The position numbers were made by a program, and so were the translations under genes. The notes beneath the pieces were generated by a model. It saw only the letters and a program-made list of their open reading frames with translations. It made no database searches and was not told the origin of the DNA. Below, in pieces: positions 52,354-61,102 of a stretch of DNA of 64,000 nucleotides. The DNA comes from Streptomyces cynarae (GTDB lineage: Bacteria; Actinomycetota; Actinomycetes; Streptomycetales; Streptomycetaceae), in contig NZ_CP106793.1 in NCBI RefSeq assembly GCF_025642135.1, positions 1,719,001 through 1,783,000 of the forward strand. The letters run 5' to 3'. Within the stretch, counting starts at the first letter, position 1; every line of letters begins with the position of its first letter.

Positions 52354-53079
52354 ATGACGTTCTGGTACGAGGGCCCGCTCGCCGCGTTCGACACGGAGAC
52401 CACCGGCGTGGACGTCGAGACCGACCGGATCGTGTCGGCCGCCGTCGTCGTCCAGGACGCTCCGGGAACCCGGCCGCGGTTGAGCCGCTGGCTGGTGAAC
52501 CCGGGGGTGCCGGTGCCCGCGGAGGCGACGGCAGTGCACGGCTTGACGGAGGAGCACCTGCAACGCAACGGCCGCTGGCCGTCGCCGGTGATGGAGGAGA
52601 TAGCCCGGGAGCTGGGCGAGCAGGCGATGCGGGGCCGGCCGCTGGTGGTGATGAACGCGCCGTTCGATCTGACGCTGCTGGACCGGGAGTTGCGGCGTCA
52701 TCGCGCGTCCTCGCTGGAGCGCTGGTTCGTGTCGGCGCCGCTGCGCGTGCTCGACCCGCGGGTGCTCGACAAGCACCTGGACCGCTACCGCAAGGGCCGC
52801 CGCACGCTCACCGACCTGTGCGCGCACTACGGGGTGGCGCTGGAGGGGGCGCACGACGCGGCGGCGGACGCGCTGGCCGCGATGGAGGTCGTGCGGGCCC
52901 TCGGCCGCCGTTTCGCGACCCGACTGGAACGTCTCTCCCCCGCGGAGCTGCACACGCTCCAGGCCAACTGGCATGCGGCGCAGGCGCGCGGGCTTCAGGC
53001 GTGGTTCGCGCGCAGCGGCTCGGAGGAGATCGTCAGCACGGAGTGGCCGCTGCGGCCGGAGCTGCCGGCGGCGGCGTAG
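52354..53079 (+). CDS. DnaQ-like 3'-5' exonuclease (DEDDh)
   Basis: 241 residues. Exo I is AFDTETTG (Asp13, Glu15), Exo II VVMNAPFDLTLLD and Exo III GAHDAAADALA with the catalytic His. The ATG is preceded by GAGGAG about nine bases away. It resembles the polymerase III epsilon subunit but is a stand-alone protein with a short helical tail. It lies opposite the DUF4365 gene. Confidence 0.93.
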   Translation: MTFWYEGPLAAFDTETTGVDVETDRIVSAAVVVQDAPGTRPRLSRWLVNPGVPVPAEATAVHGLTEEHLQRNGRWPSPVMEEIARELGEQAMRGRPLVVMNAPFDLTLLDRELRRHRASSLERWFVSAPLRVLDPRVLDKHLDRYRKGRRTLTDLCAHYGVALEGAHDAAADALAAMEVVRALGRRFATRLERLSPAELHTLQANWHAAQARGLQAWFARSGSEEIVSTEWPLRPELPAAA

Positions 53080-53092
53080 GAACCATGGGGAA

Positions 53093-53115
53093 GGCGCCTG
53101 CCGGGGACAGGCGCC
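53093..53115. terminator. Bidirectional hairpin between convergent genes
   Basis: Arms GGCGCCTG and CAGGCGCC with a seven-base loop in the 55-base gap between the exonuclease and DUF2207 genes. Confidence 0.7.
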
Positions 53116-53134
53116 CGGTGTCACACGGCCTACG

Positions 53135-54985
53135 TCACCAGGAGCCTCCGCCCCCGCCTCCGCTGCCTCCGCCGACGTCCCCGCCCCCGCCGAATCCCCC
53201 GCCTCCTCCACCGCCGCCGCGGCTGCTGCTGGAGGGCGGGGCGGCGCTGGAGGACGAGGAGGCGGTCATCAGGCCGAGGGCGTAGCCGGTGACGAAACCC
53301 GAAGTCGCCGTGGATCGGCGCCGGGGAGCGACCGTCGAGCCGGCGATGGCCTTGTCCCACGCGTACGCCACGTCCAGGGCCACCGCCCACGCGGTGTACA
53401 GCTCCAGTCGTCCCTCGTCGAGGGGCTCGTCGCCCTGGTGGGAGGACGGGTCCATGAGGTAGCGCCGGAACGCCTCCAGCCGGAGCCAGAGCTCGGTGCC
53501 GCGGGGGGTGCGGGCGTACAGCTCCCAGGAGCGCAGCCACAACGCCAGCCCGGCGCCCACCGCGATCACGCCCGCCACGAGGACCGGCCAGCCGGCCGCG
53601 TTCCGGCCGCCGCCGAGCAGGGCCCCGACGGCCGTCGTGATGACGCCGAGCAGGGTGGCGGCAATGCCGACGCGGCGTCCGGCGCGGGCCAGGCGCGCGG
53701 AGGTCTGGTCCCACAGGTCGCTGCTCTCGTGCCAGGCCGTCAGCTCGTGGTGGAGGCTCTGCCAGGCCGACCTGAAGCGGGCGTCGCGCAGACCCAGGGT
53801 GACCGAGTCGCGCCCCGAGAAGATGCTGCCCAGCACGACCCTGGCGACCGCGTCATAGGACGCGTCGGCCGGCTCACGGCGTTTGAGGGTGGGATGCTCC
53901 TCGCTCCCCTCGATGGCGATGCGCCCCTCGATCGCAGCGCCGAGCAGCCAGGCCACCTGATGGTGGCTCTCGACGCGTTCGGCCAGCAGGATCCCACCCT
54001 CGGCCGGTGACAGACCCTCCGGGGGCACGGAGGACGGAGTGAGCGAGGCGGCGCGCCGTTCGAGGGCGACGCGCCGCGTGCGGCCGGGCGTGCCGTCGGG
54101 TGCTTCCTCGGCGATCCGGTCCCGGCCGATGAGGCGCAGCAGCCAGATCATGGCGGCGGCGCCGACCAGCGTGAGGGCGAACGCGAGCAGGGCCACCCGC
54201 CACGGGCTCCCCACGGTCGTGCCGACGGCCTTCCCGGAAGGCGGCGCGGGCAGGGCAGGCCTCGCTCCGGTCAGCTTCCGGCCACCGGTGGCGTAGAGGG
54301 TGACGCCCTCGTGTCCCTTGAGCCGGTCGAGGGTGACGTGGAGCCGGCCGGGCCCGTCCTCGCGGGCGGTGCAGGGGTCCTGGGAGCCGTTGGTGCCCCG
54401 CACGCAGCGTGTGCCGGTGAGTTCGTAAGGGGCCACGACGTGGATCTGCACGTTCGAACGGTCGACCCGCCATCCGGTGCCGACGGCGTCCCAGGCGATC
54501 CTGCCCTTCTTCACGACGTCCGTGAGCGTGTACTGAAGGCGGTAGCGGTGCACGCCGGTGACGGAGCCGCCCGGGTCGCCCACCTTGATCCGGGTGGCGA
54601 TCTCCCGCTGGCCGTCCGGCGCCTCGTAGTAGTCGCCGACGTCGAACTCCCACGGAACCCGGTGGCCGTCCATGGTGGCGGCGACCTTGGCGTACTCCTG
54701 GTCGTCCATCAGGTCCGGCAGATCGCGGTAGATGCCGTGCCGGGTGGTGCCGGGGTGTCCGAAGTCGTAGTCGATGACCTCGGTGACGCGGATGCTGCCG
54801 TCGGCCGCGACCTCGGCGCCCACCCACATCGTGGTGACACGCTCCACGTTCCCGCCCGTCCAAAAGAGCGCGACGACACCGCCGAGCAGCAGCGCGACGA
54901 AGAAGACCTTGAGCCAGGTGAAGCGCCTGCGTCCCCTCGTCAGGGTCCCGATCGGCTTGCTTCTGTCGCCCTTTGCAGCACCCAA
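53135..54985 (-). CDS. DUF2207 membrane protein with Gly/Ser-rich tail
   Basis: 616 residues from the TTG at 54985, chosen because GAGGGGGG lies just upstream; a TTG at 55063 would add 26 residues. An N-terminal helix (VFFVALLLGGVVALFW) is followed by an extracytoplasmic DUF2207 domain starting with SIRVTEVIDYDFGHPG. Further helices come at about 265 and 480. The last 40 residues are almost all Ser and Gly. Function is unknown. A tRNA-Val terminator lies upstream. Confidence 0.88.
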   Translation of the reverse strand: MGAAKGDRSKPIGTLTRGRRRFTWLKVFFVALLLGGVVALFWTGGNVERVTTMWVGAEVAADGSIRVTEVIDYDFGHPGTTRHGIYRDLPDLMDDQEYAKVAATMDGHRVPWEFDVGDYYEAPDGQREIATRIKVGDPGGSVTGVHRYRLQYTLTDVVKKGRIAWDAVGTGWRVDRSNVQIHVVAPYELTGTRCVRGTNGSQDPCTAREDGPGRLHVTLDRLKGHEGVTLYATGGRKLTGARPALPAPPSGKAVGTTVGSPWRVALLAFALTLVGAAAMIWLLRLIGRDRIAEEAPDGTPGRTRRVALERRAASLTPSSVPPEGLSPAEGGILLAERVESHHQVAWLLGAAIEGRIAIEGSEEHPTLKRREPADASYDAVARVVLGSIFSGRDSVTLGLRDARFRSAWQSLHHELTAWHESSDLWDQTSARLARAGRRVGIAATLLGVITTAVGALLGGGRNAAGWPVLVAGVIAVGAGLALWLRSWELYARTPRGTELWLRLEAFRRYLMDPSSHQGDEPLDEGRLELYTAWAVALDVAYAWDKAIAGSTVAPRRRSTATSGFVTGYALGLMTASSSSSAAPPSSSSRGGGGGGGGFGGGGDVGGGSGGGGGGSW

Positions 54986-55063
54986 GGAGATCCCCCCTCT
55001 TGCCGCGGACGCCTCCCCAGCCCCCGCGAAGATCGGAAGCGTATCCCGGTCACGGGCGAACAA

Positions 55064-55098
55064 AAAGAGCCGGTCCGCATCATGCGGACCGGCTCTCT
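55064..55098 (-). terminator. Intrinsic terminator of the first tRNA-Val gene
   Basis: On the minus strand AGAGCCGGTCCGCAT and its near-complement form a long stem, followed by TTTTTG. It starts about six bases after the tRNA. Confidence 0.9.
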
Positions 55099-55103
55099 CC
55101 CGG

Positions 55104-55175
55104 TGGGCGATACTGGGTTCGAACCAGTGACCTCTTCGGTGTGAACGAAGCGCTCTCCCACTGAGCTAATCGCCC
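55104..55175 (-). tRNA. tRNA-Val (anticodon CAC), copy 1
   Basis: 72 bases fold as a cloverleaf: acceptor GGGCGAT/ATCGCCC plus discriminator A, D-arm GCTC...GAGC, anticodon stem CTTCG/CGAAG with loop TTCACAC (anticodon CAC), and T-arm ACTGG-TTCGAAC-CCAGT. It reads GUG valine codons. CCA is not encoded. It differs from the copy at 62866 at one D-loop and one T-loop base. Confidence 0.96.
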
Positions 55176-55188
55176 GGGAACGCACTGA

Positions 55189-55218
55189 ACAATACAGGCC
55201 CCCGACGGGTTCCTTCAA
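55189..55218 (-). promoter_or_regulatory. Promoter of tRNA-Val copy 1
   Basis: On the minus strand, -35 TTGAAG (55218-55213), 18 bases, then -10 TATTGT (55194-55189). The -35 overlaps the stop codon of the SRPBCC gene. The distance to the tRNA 5' end is 13 bases. Confidence 0.6.
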
Positions 55219-55661
55219 ACCGCTTCCAGGTGGGCGACGAGTCCGCGCCGCCCCGACCGCATCATCAGCCAGTGGTTCGCGCGGAAGACCGGCCGCCCCG
55301 GCACGGCGAACCTCCTGAGCAGCGGCTTGTTCACGTGAACTGCCTGGTCGTAGCGGGCGAGGGTGCCGGAGCCGGCCGCGGTGACCGTCCAGCGTGCCCA
55401 GCCGTCGACGTCACCGGACAGCGCGACCTCCAGGATCCCGGCCGCCGGGTCGCGCCGCGCCTCGCGCATCATGAAGGTCAGGTCGTACGGCAGCAGGGAG
55501 CGGACCCGGACGACACCGGTCGTGTCGTCGAGCCGGGTCACCGCGCGCACCTGGCGCCACCAGCGCGGATACTGCTCGGGCCGCTCCAGCACCGCGTACA
55601 CGGCGGCGGGCGGCGCGGGCAGGGCCCACAGGCTGCGGAAGCGGTAGCGGCTCCGGTCCAT
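55215..55661 (-). CDS. SRPBCC family (polyketide cyclase/START-like) protein
   Basis: 148 residues from the ATG at 55661 (MDRSRYRFRSLWALPAPPAA). The helix-grip fold shows in AVYAVLERPEQYPRWWRQV, the beta strands VVRVRSLLPYDLTFMMRE, and the C-terminal helix around FRANHWLMMRSGRRGL. These domains bind small hydrophobic ligands; the ligand here is unknown. It lies between tRNA-Val copy 1 and the lyase gene, probably outside the sugar operon. Confidence 0.85.
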   Translation of the reverse strand: MDRSRYRFRSLWALPAPPAAVYAVLERPEQYPRWWRQVRAVTRLDDTTGVVRVRSLLPYDLTFMMREARRDPAAGILEVALSGDVDGWARWTVTAAGSGTLARYDQAVHVNKPLLRRFAVPGRPVFRANHWLMMRSGRRGLVAHLEAV

Positions 55662-55788
55662 GTGCAGAGTCTTCCCGGGTCGGCCCCCGGTATCTGAGTA
55701 CGTGTACTCATGCCGTGGGAAGTGACGGGGGCCACACTGACGGGTGCGAGCGCCGCCGCCCGTGCGGCGGCGCTCCCCCACCTGCCGC

Positions 55789-58527
55789 CTACGACGGCAT
55801 CTTGTCCCCGAGCAGAGCCAGGTTCTCGATGGCGGCGAGGCCGTAGAGCGCGGTGTCGTTGGTGGACACCCAGGCCGCCTCACTGCCCGCGACGAGCGTG
55901 GCCGGGCCGCTCAGCGATTCCGTCTTCCACGGCGAGGACTCGGAGTAGCCGTCGGAGTTGTAGAACTTGCTCCACGCCCGCTTGGCGAGCGTCGCGTCGC
56001 CGGTCTGGACGGCGGCGTACGCGTCGAGGCGTGAGTGGCCCTGGAAGAGCAGCAGGCTGCCGAAGTCTGAGCCGTAGCGGGCCTTCTGCTCGGCCTTGGT
56101 GGCGTTGAAGTAGCGGCAGTAGTCCAGGTACGCCTCCTTGAACTTCGGCATGTCGACCAGGTAGTTGAGCTCGGCGCACAGCTCGTTGAGGCCGAACACG
56201 GCCGAGAGGTGGGAGACGGACACCACCGGTTTGTCGGCGACGGCGAACTTGCCGGTGTCGAGGTCGTACAGCCCGCTGCCCTGGACGAAGCCGTTGGGCT
56301 GGGCCGCGATGCCCTCCATCGTGGAGAGGACACGCGCCTTGGCCTTCTCCCACTTGGGGCCCTTGCGCTCCCACTCGGTCAGCCAGGCCGACACCAGGCC
56401 GCTCCAGTCCGTGCCGAAGCCGATCGACAAGGCGTGCCGGTCGGGGGTGTAGGGGTCGGTGCGTACCTTGCGCTGCGGGTCGAGGACGAGGAACGTCTCG
56501 TCGGAGTCGACGTTGGCCCGCATGAGGTCGCCGACCCGCTCGTCGGCGGTGAGGAAGTAGTAGAAGCGCCGGTAGGTGGTGTTGGCGATGCGCTGCTGTT
56601 TGGCGCTGTCGGCGAAGTGCTGCACGCCGTGCCGGGTGCCGAGCCCGGCCCACTTGCCGATGTGGTAGACGTCGACCTCGCCGGTGTGCCGGGTCATCGC
56701 CTCGGCGAAGCGGAAGATGTCCGCGCGGCCGCTGCGCAGGTACGCGTACCAGAGCCACAGGTCGGGCGACAGCTCGGAGTTGTCCCAGGCGTAGCCGCCG
56801 ATGTCGTACCGCCACACATGCCGGACGGTGTCGTAGGTGTGCATGATGTCGCCGTAGTCCCAGAAGCCGTACCAGCGGCGCTGCTCCACCTGGTCCTTGT
56901 AGTAGGTGAAGAGGAAGTCGAGGTGATCCTCGATCTTCGCCTTGGCCGGCGTGGAGCGGTCGGGCTCGGAGTACAGGCCCGGGCCGAAGACCTTGGCCTT
57001 GATGAGCTGCCCCGGCGGGACGGCGAGCTGCGGCAGCGTCCGGACGGCCTTGACCTGGTCGGCGAGCTGGTCGGGGGTCGGGGTGGCGGCGTTGGCCCAG
57101 AAGAGGAGTTCGGACGTGCGGGCGATGCCGTACGGGGTGCCGAACTCCGGTTCGTAGTCCTCGTAGGTGATGTTGAGGCCCTCGAGCTGTTTGGCGTAGG
57201 TGTCCTGGCCCATGCCGTCGTGGTAGAAGCGCAGGTCCATGGGCTGCGCCTCCGGCGACCAGAGCCAGAGGGTGACCTCGGCCTCGTCGGTGTGGGCGTC
57301 GCGGATGTCGAGCTGGGCGGGGAACTTCTCCCAGAAGTCCCTCAGGCCGAAGGAGAATCCGCCGCTCGGTCCGCCGACGTAGCCGAAGCCGGAGGCCCGC
57401 TTGCCACCACCCGCGCCGATCCAGCCGTAGCCCTTCTTGGTGCGCTTGCGCAGAGTGAAGCCGTCGGCGGAGAGCTGCGAGAGGGTGTAGTCGCCCCAGT
57501 GCGGGATGTACTGGAGCCGGGTCGTGACCCGTTGGTCCCACGTCGAGGGGTCGGGCAGCCTCTGTCCGGCGTACTGCGCCGCCTGCACGGCCGCGCCCGG
57601 GTCGCGGCGCAGTCCGGTGATGCCCTGCACGGCCTCGCGCAGCAGACCGGTGCCCTCGCCGCCGATCCGGATGTGCCGGTCGTAGGCGGCGTCCCGCATC
57701 GGCACGGTGAAGCGCACGCCGAGCCCGCGGATGAAGTCGCCGCTCGCCTTGCCGGGTTCCTGGGTCCCGTCGTAGGTGATGGTGTGCACCATGCGGAAGG
57801 AGTCGGCGCCCGCGTAGAAGTAGAGCCGGATGGAGAACGGCAGCCAACCGCGGTCGCCCTTGCGGTGCTTGCCGTCGATGCGGACGACGGCCCGGACGGG
57901 GCCTTCCTGTTCGACGGTGACCTCGGAGATCGCACCGTCGAAGCGCTCGGTCTTCACCGTGCCCTGGTCCTCGTCCTCCATCTCCGGCTGGCGGATGAGG
58001 ACGAGTCGGCCGTTCTTGGCGATCTCGGTGGAGCCGCGGGTGACCGACTTGATCAGCGTGGAGCCTGACTTGCCGATCCTGGCGGTGATGACGCCGGTCG
58101 ATATGTCGATGGTGTCGCCGCTCTTGTCGACGGTGACCTTCTTGTCGGGGGCGGCGGGGGCCCCGGCGGTGAGGGTGAGCTTGCCGCTGCCGGAACTGAC
58201 CGCATGAGCCGTCCATTTGAGAGAGCCGTCGGGCCAGTACGCGAGCGGCCAGGACTGAACGGGTACGGCCTTGCTGTTCTCGTCCGTCAGGGCGAACGTC
58301 TGGTCCTCCTGATAGGCGCCCTTCGGCCAGGGCACGCCGACGGTGGAGCCGGGCGCGGCGCCGCGACCGCCGTCCTCGAGCCAGTCGAGGGTCACCGGAT
58401 CGGCGTCGGCCGCCTCGGCTCTGGGCGCCGCCTGCGCGTCCCTGGCCCCTGGCGCCCAGCTGAACTGGGCGGCGGCTCCGGCGACGGCGGCGGCCTTGAG
58501 GAGGGACCTGCGGGGGATGGGAGACAT
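55789..58527 (-). CDS. Secreted exo-rhamnogalacturonan lyase-like protein (YetA/PcRGLX type)
   Basis: 912 residues. A Tat signal (PRRSLLKAAAVAGAAAQF) with Arg6-Arg7 leads to the exported enzyme. An N-terminal beta-rich part (about 45-330) with VTLDWLEDGGRG and PVQSWPLAYWPDGSLKWTAH is followed by a large helical part resembling the (alpha/alpha) domain of YetA-like lyases (HTYDTVRHVWRYDIGGYAWD, RHTGEVDVYHIGKWAGLG). It fits the exo-rhamnogalacturonan lyase family, which releases sugar from rhamnogalacturonan ends. It follows the sugar ABC genes and a YesL-like gene by 107 bases. Catalytic residues cannot be assigned by eye. Confidence 0.85.
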   Translation of the reverse strand: MSPIPRRSLLKAAAVAGAAAQFSWAPGARDAQAAPRAEAADADPVTLDWLEDGGRGAAPGSTVGVPWPKGAYQEDQTFALTDENSKAVPVQSWPLAYWPDGSLKWTAHAVSSGSGKLTLTAGAPAAPDKKVTVDKSGDTIDISTGVITARIGKSGSTLIKSVTRGSTEIAKNGRLVLIRQPEMEDEDQGTVKTERFDGAISEVTVEQEGPVRAVVRIDGKHRKGDRGWLPFSIRLYFYAGADSFRMVHTITYDGTQEPGKASGDFIRGLGVRFTVPMRDAAYDRHIRIGGEGTGLLREAVQGITGLRRDPGAAVQAAQYAGQRLPDPSTWDQRVTTRLQYIPHWGDYTLSQLSADGFTLRKRTKKGYGWIGAGGGKRASGFGYVGGPSGGFSFGLRDFWEKFPAQLDIRDAHTDEAEVTLWLWSPEAQPMDLRFYHDGMGQDTYAKQLEGLNITYEDYEPEFGTPYGIARTSELLFWANAATPTPDQLADQVKAVRTLPQLAVPPGQLIKAKVFGPGLYSEPDRSTPAKAKIEDHLDFLFTYYKDQVEQRRWYGFWDYGDIMHTYDTVRHVWRYDIGGYAWDNSELSPDLWLWYAYLRSGRADIFRFAEAMTRHTGEVDVYHIGKWAGLGTRHGVQHFADSAKQQRIANTTYRRFYYFLTADERVGDLMRANVDSDETFLVLDPQRKVRTDPYTPDRHALSIGFGTDWSGLVSAWLTEWERKGPKWEKAKARVLSTMEGIAAQPNGFVQGSGLYDLDTGKFAVADKPVVSVSHLSAVFGLNELCAELNYLVDMPKFKEAYLDYCRYFNATKAEQKARYGSDFGSLLLFQGHSRLDAYAAVQTGDATLAKRAWSKFYNSDGYSESSPWKTESLSGPATLVAGSEAAWVSTNDTALYGLAAIENLALLGDKMPS

Positions 58528-58634
58528 CAGAGATGCAGCCTTCCTTTCCTGGCGGGTGATGCAGGGAGGTCAGGGGCATGACAGAGCGAGGTGCGGCGCC
58601 GGGGCACCGACCCGAGGGGATGTGCCGGCCGGCG

Positions 58635-59231
58635 TCAGCGGCGCCGGTGTCGCTCCTCGACGGCGACGGCGGCCGCCGCCACGGCCCCGAGGACGGGGAC
58701 CGCGAGCGGCGCGACGAACCAGGCCGAACAGAGCACCAGGGCCGCTCCGCCGACGAGGAGGAAGGACCCGGCCGGGTCGAGGACGGTGCGACGGCCGGCC
58801 GCCGCGAGCAGGGCCCGCCAGGAGGCGCCCGGCGTCCAGGTCGCCGCCGCACGCAGCCCGGCGACGGCGGCGCCGATCAGGGCGAAGACGCCGACCGCGC
58901 CGACGAGCGGCCCGCCGGGCAGTCCGGCGCGGACGGCCTGGACGTCCACCCAGACCGCGGCCGCCGCCGCCCAGCCGCCCAGCCCGACGATCCAGCCGCG
59001 GCGCGCGGCCGAGCCGAAGTCCCCGGCGAACTCCCGCCAGCCACCGCCCTCGTGGGCCGTGCGCCGGCGCAGATGGCGGGCGCCGGCGGCGAATGCGGCG
59101 GGGTAGGTGACGAGCGGCAGCGAGGCCGCGGCGATCCAGACACCGGTGAGCAGGCACTCGGCGAACAGGGCGAACCTCTCGGCGAGCAGCGACTCGCGGC
59201 GGGCCTTCGGGCGGGCGTGGTCGGTGGCCAT
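58635..59231 (-). CDS. DUF624 (YesL-like) membrane protein
   Basis: 198 residues with about five membrane helices (LFAECLLTGVWIAAASLPLVTY, GLGGWAAAAAVWVDVQAVRAG). YesL-family proteins accompany oligosaccharide ABC transporters of pectin-type clusters; their role is unknown. It starts two bases past the stop of the permease gene. The gene order ABC-YesL-lyase fits the B. subtilis yes/yetA set. Confidence 0.85.
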   Translation of the reverse strand: MATDHARPKARRESLLAERFALFAECLLTGVWIAAASLPLVTYPAAFAAGARHLRRRTAHEGGGWREFAGDFGSAARRGWIVGLGGWAAAAAVWVDVQAVRAGLPGGPLVGAVGVFALIGAAVAGLRAAATWTPGASWRALLAAAGRRTVLDPAGSFLLVGGAALVLCSAWFVAPLAVPVLGAVAAAAVAVEERHRRR

Positions 59232-59233
59232 GT

Positions 59234-60118
59234 TCAGCCCTTCAGTCCGGAGGTCGCCATGCCGTCGATGAGGTAGCGCTGGAAGGCGAGGAAGAAGAGC
59301 AGCACGGGCAGCAGCGCGACCAGGGACATCGCGATCATGCCGCCGTAGTTGGCGGCCACGCCGTCGGAGTCACGGAACATCATCATGCCGAGGGACACGG
59401 TGTACTTGCCGGGGTCGTTGAGGTAGATCAGCGGGCCCATGAAGTCGTTCCAGGCGTTGATGAACGTGAAGATCGCGCTGGTGATGAGGGCGGGACGGCA
59501 CAGCGGCAGCACGATCGACCAGTAGGTCCTCAGGTGCCCGCAGCCGTCGATCCTGGCGGCCTCGTCCAGTTCCTTCGGCAGACTCCGCATGAACTGCACC
59601 ATGAGGAAGACGAAGAACGCCTCCGTGGCCAGGTACTTGCCGAGCAGCAGCGGCACATAGGTGTTGATCAGCTGCATCTTCTGGAACATCACGTACTGCG
59701 GGATGAGCAGCACGTGGTACGGCAGCAGAAGCGTGCCGATCATGAGCGAGAACAGCAGGTTGCGGCCCGCGAACCTGATCCGTGCGAAGGCGTACGCCGT
59801 CAGCGAGCAGGAGATCAGGATGCCGACGACGGCGCCGACGGCGTACAGGAGGGAGTTCTGGAAGAAGGTCCAGATGGCGATGTCGGCTATGCCTTTGGCC
59901 AGGCCCTTGAAGTTGTCGAGGATGGGGTGGACGGGGAACAGCTGCAGGCTGTTGATGATGTCCTTGCTGGGCTTGAACGACGCCCCGATCACCCAGAGGA
60001 CGGGATAGAGGACGACCGCGAGGACCAGCAGGGCACCGAGGTGCCAGGCGAGCGAACCGGCGCGCCTGCGGCCGGGGCCGCCGAGCGGCCTGCGGACGGT
60101 GGTCGTGGTGGTGCTCAT
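59234..60118 (-). CDS. Carbohydrate ABC transporter permease (MalG-like)
   Basis: 294 residues from the ATG at 60118, overlapping the first permease stop by ATGA. Six membrane segments and the EAA loop (LPKELDEAARIDGCGHLRTY) are clear. It forms the membrane channel with the upstream permease. No ATPase gene is in the operon; Streptomyces sugar importers often share a single MsiK ATPase encoded elsewhere, so that is likely here. Confidence 0.95.
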   Translation of the reverse strand: MSTTTTTVRRPLGGPGRRRAGSLAWHLGALLVLAVVLYPVLWVIGASFKPSKDIINSLQLFPVHPILDNFKGLAKGIADIAIWTFFQNSLLYAVGAVVGILISCSLTAYAFARIRFAGRNLLFSLMIGTLLLPYHVLLIPQYVMFQKMQLINTYVPLLLGKYLATEAFFVFLMVQFMRSLPKELDEAARIDGCGHLRTYWSIVLPLCRPALITSAIFTFINAWNDFMGPLIYLNDPGKYTVSLGMMMFRDSDGVAANYGGMIAMSLVALLPVLLFFLAFQRYLIDGMATSGLKG

Positions 60119-61083
60119 CGGGCGTCCTCCTCGTAGTGCACCCACTTCTTCTGGGACCAGAAGAGGACCGCCGTCACGAGGGCCACGGCGAGCAGCAGCA
60201 TCCATGCCATCGCGGAGGCGTAGCCCATCTGGGCGTTCTTGAACCCCTGCTGGTACAGGTAGCAGGTGTAGACGAGCGTGGCGTCGGCCGGGCCGCAGTA
60301 GGTGTTGGAGACGACGTAGGCCGAGGCGAAGATCTGGAACGAGTGGATCGTCTCCAGCAGCACGTTGAAGAAGAGCACCGGGGAGATCATCGGCAGCGTG
60401 ATGTTCCAGAATCTGCGGAAGGCTCCGGCGCCGTCCATCGCCGCCGCCTCGTGGAGCTCCTTCGGCACCTGTTTGAGCCCGGCCAGGAAGATGACCATGG
60501 GCGCGCCGAACTGCCAGACGGTGAGCGCCACCAGGCAGTACAGAATCCAGTCGGGGTTGCCGACCCAGCCGCCCACGTGGATGCCGAAGACGGACATCGT
60601 GCGGTCCACGATGGCGTCGTCGGAGAAGATCGACCGCCAGACGAAGGCGACCGAGACGCTGGCGCCGATGAGCGAGGGGGCGTAGAACGCGGCCCGGTAG
60701 AACGCCTGTCCGCGGCGGCTCTGCGCGAGGAGCAGAGCGACACCGAGGGCGAGGAGCAGCTTCAGCGGCGTGCCGATGACGACGTACTTCGCCGTCACCT
60801 CCACCGACTTCTGCCACCGGGGGTCGTCGAACATCCTGGTGAAGTTGTCGAGGCCGACCCACTTCGGTGTGTTGAAGAGGTTGTAGTCGGTGAACGCGAA
60901 GTACAGCGAGGCGACCATGGGTCCCGCGGTCAGGAGCACGAAGCCGGCGATCCACGGGGACATGAAGAGGTAGCCGGCGAGGTTCTCCCGGCGGCCCCGC
61001 CGCTTGAGGGCGGCGGGAGCGGCGGAACGGGTCTTCCGGGTGTCGAGAGGCGAGTCCTTGACGAGCGTCACGGGGGTTCCCAT
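60115..61083 (-). CDS. Sugar ABC transporter permease (MalF/UgpA-like)
   Basis: 322 residues. Six membrane segments follow a basic N-terminal tail. The EAA loop is VPKELHEAAAMDGAGAFRRFW, with the family segment TDYNLFNTPKWVGLDNFTRM near the start. It lies 19 bases after the binding-protein gene and is coupled to the second permease. Confidence 0.95.
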   Translation of the reverse strand: MGTPVTLVKDSPLDTRKTRSAAPAALKRRGRRENLAGYLFMSPWIAGFVLLTAGPMVASLYFAFTDYNLFNTPKWVGLDNFTRMFDDPRWQKSVEVTAKYVVIGTPLKLLLALGVALLLAQSRRGQAFYRAAFYAPSLIGASVSVAFVWRSIFSDDAIVDRTMSVFGIHVGGWVGNPDWILYCLVALTVWQFGAPMVIFLAGLKQVPKELHEAAAMDGAGAFRRFWNITLPMISPVLFFNVLLETIHSFQIFASAYVVSNTYCGPADATLVYTCYLYQQGFKNAQMGYASAMAWMLLLAVALVTAVLFWSQKKWVHYEEDAR

Positions 61084-61102
61084 CAGTTCCGGTCGGTTCC
61101 GG

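Noticed and set aside
55152..55160. AGCGCT-type LacI site in the tRNA-Val gene
   Set aside because: The hexamer is part of the conserved tRNA sequence (D-stem to anticodon stem) and has no promoter context.
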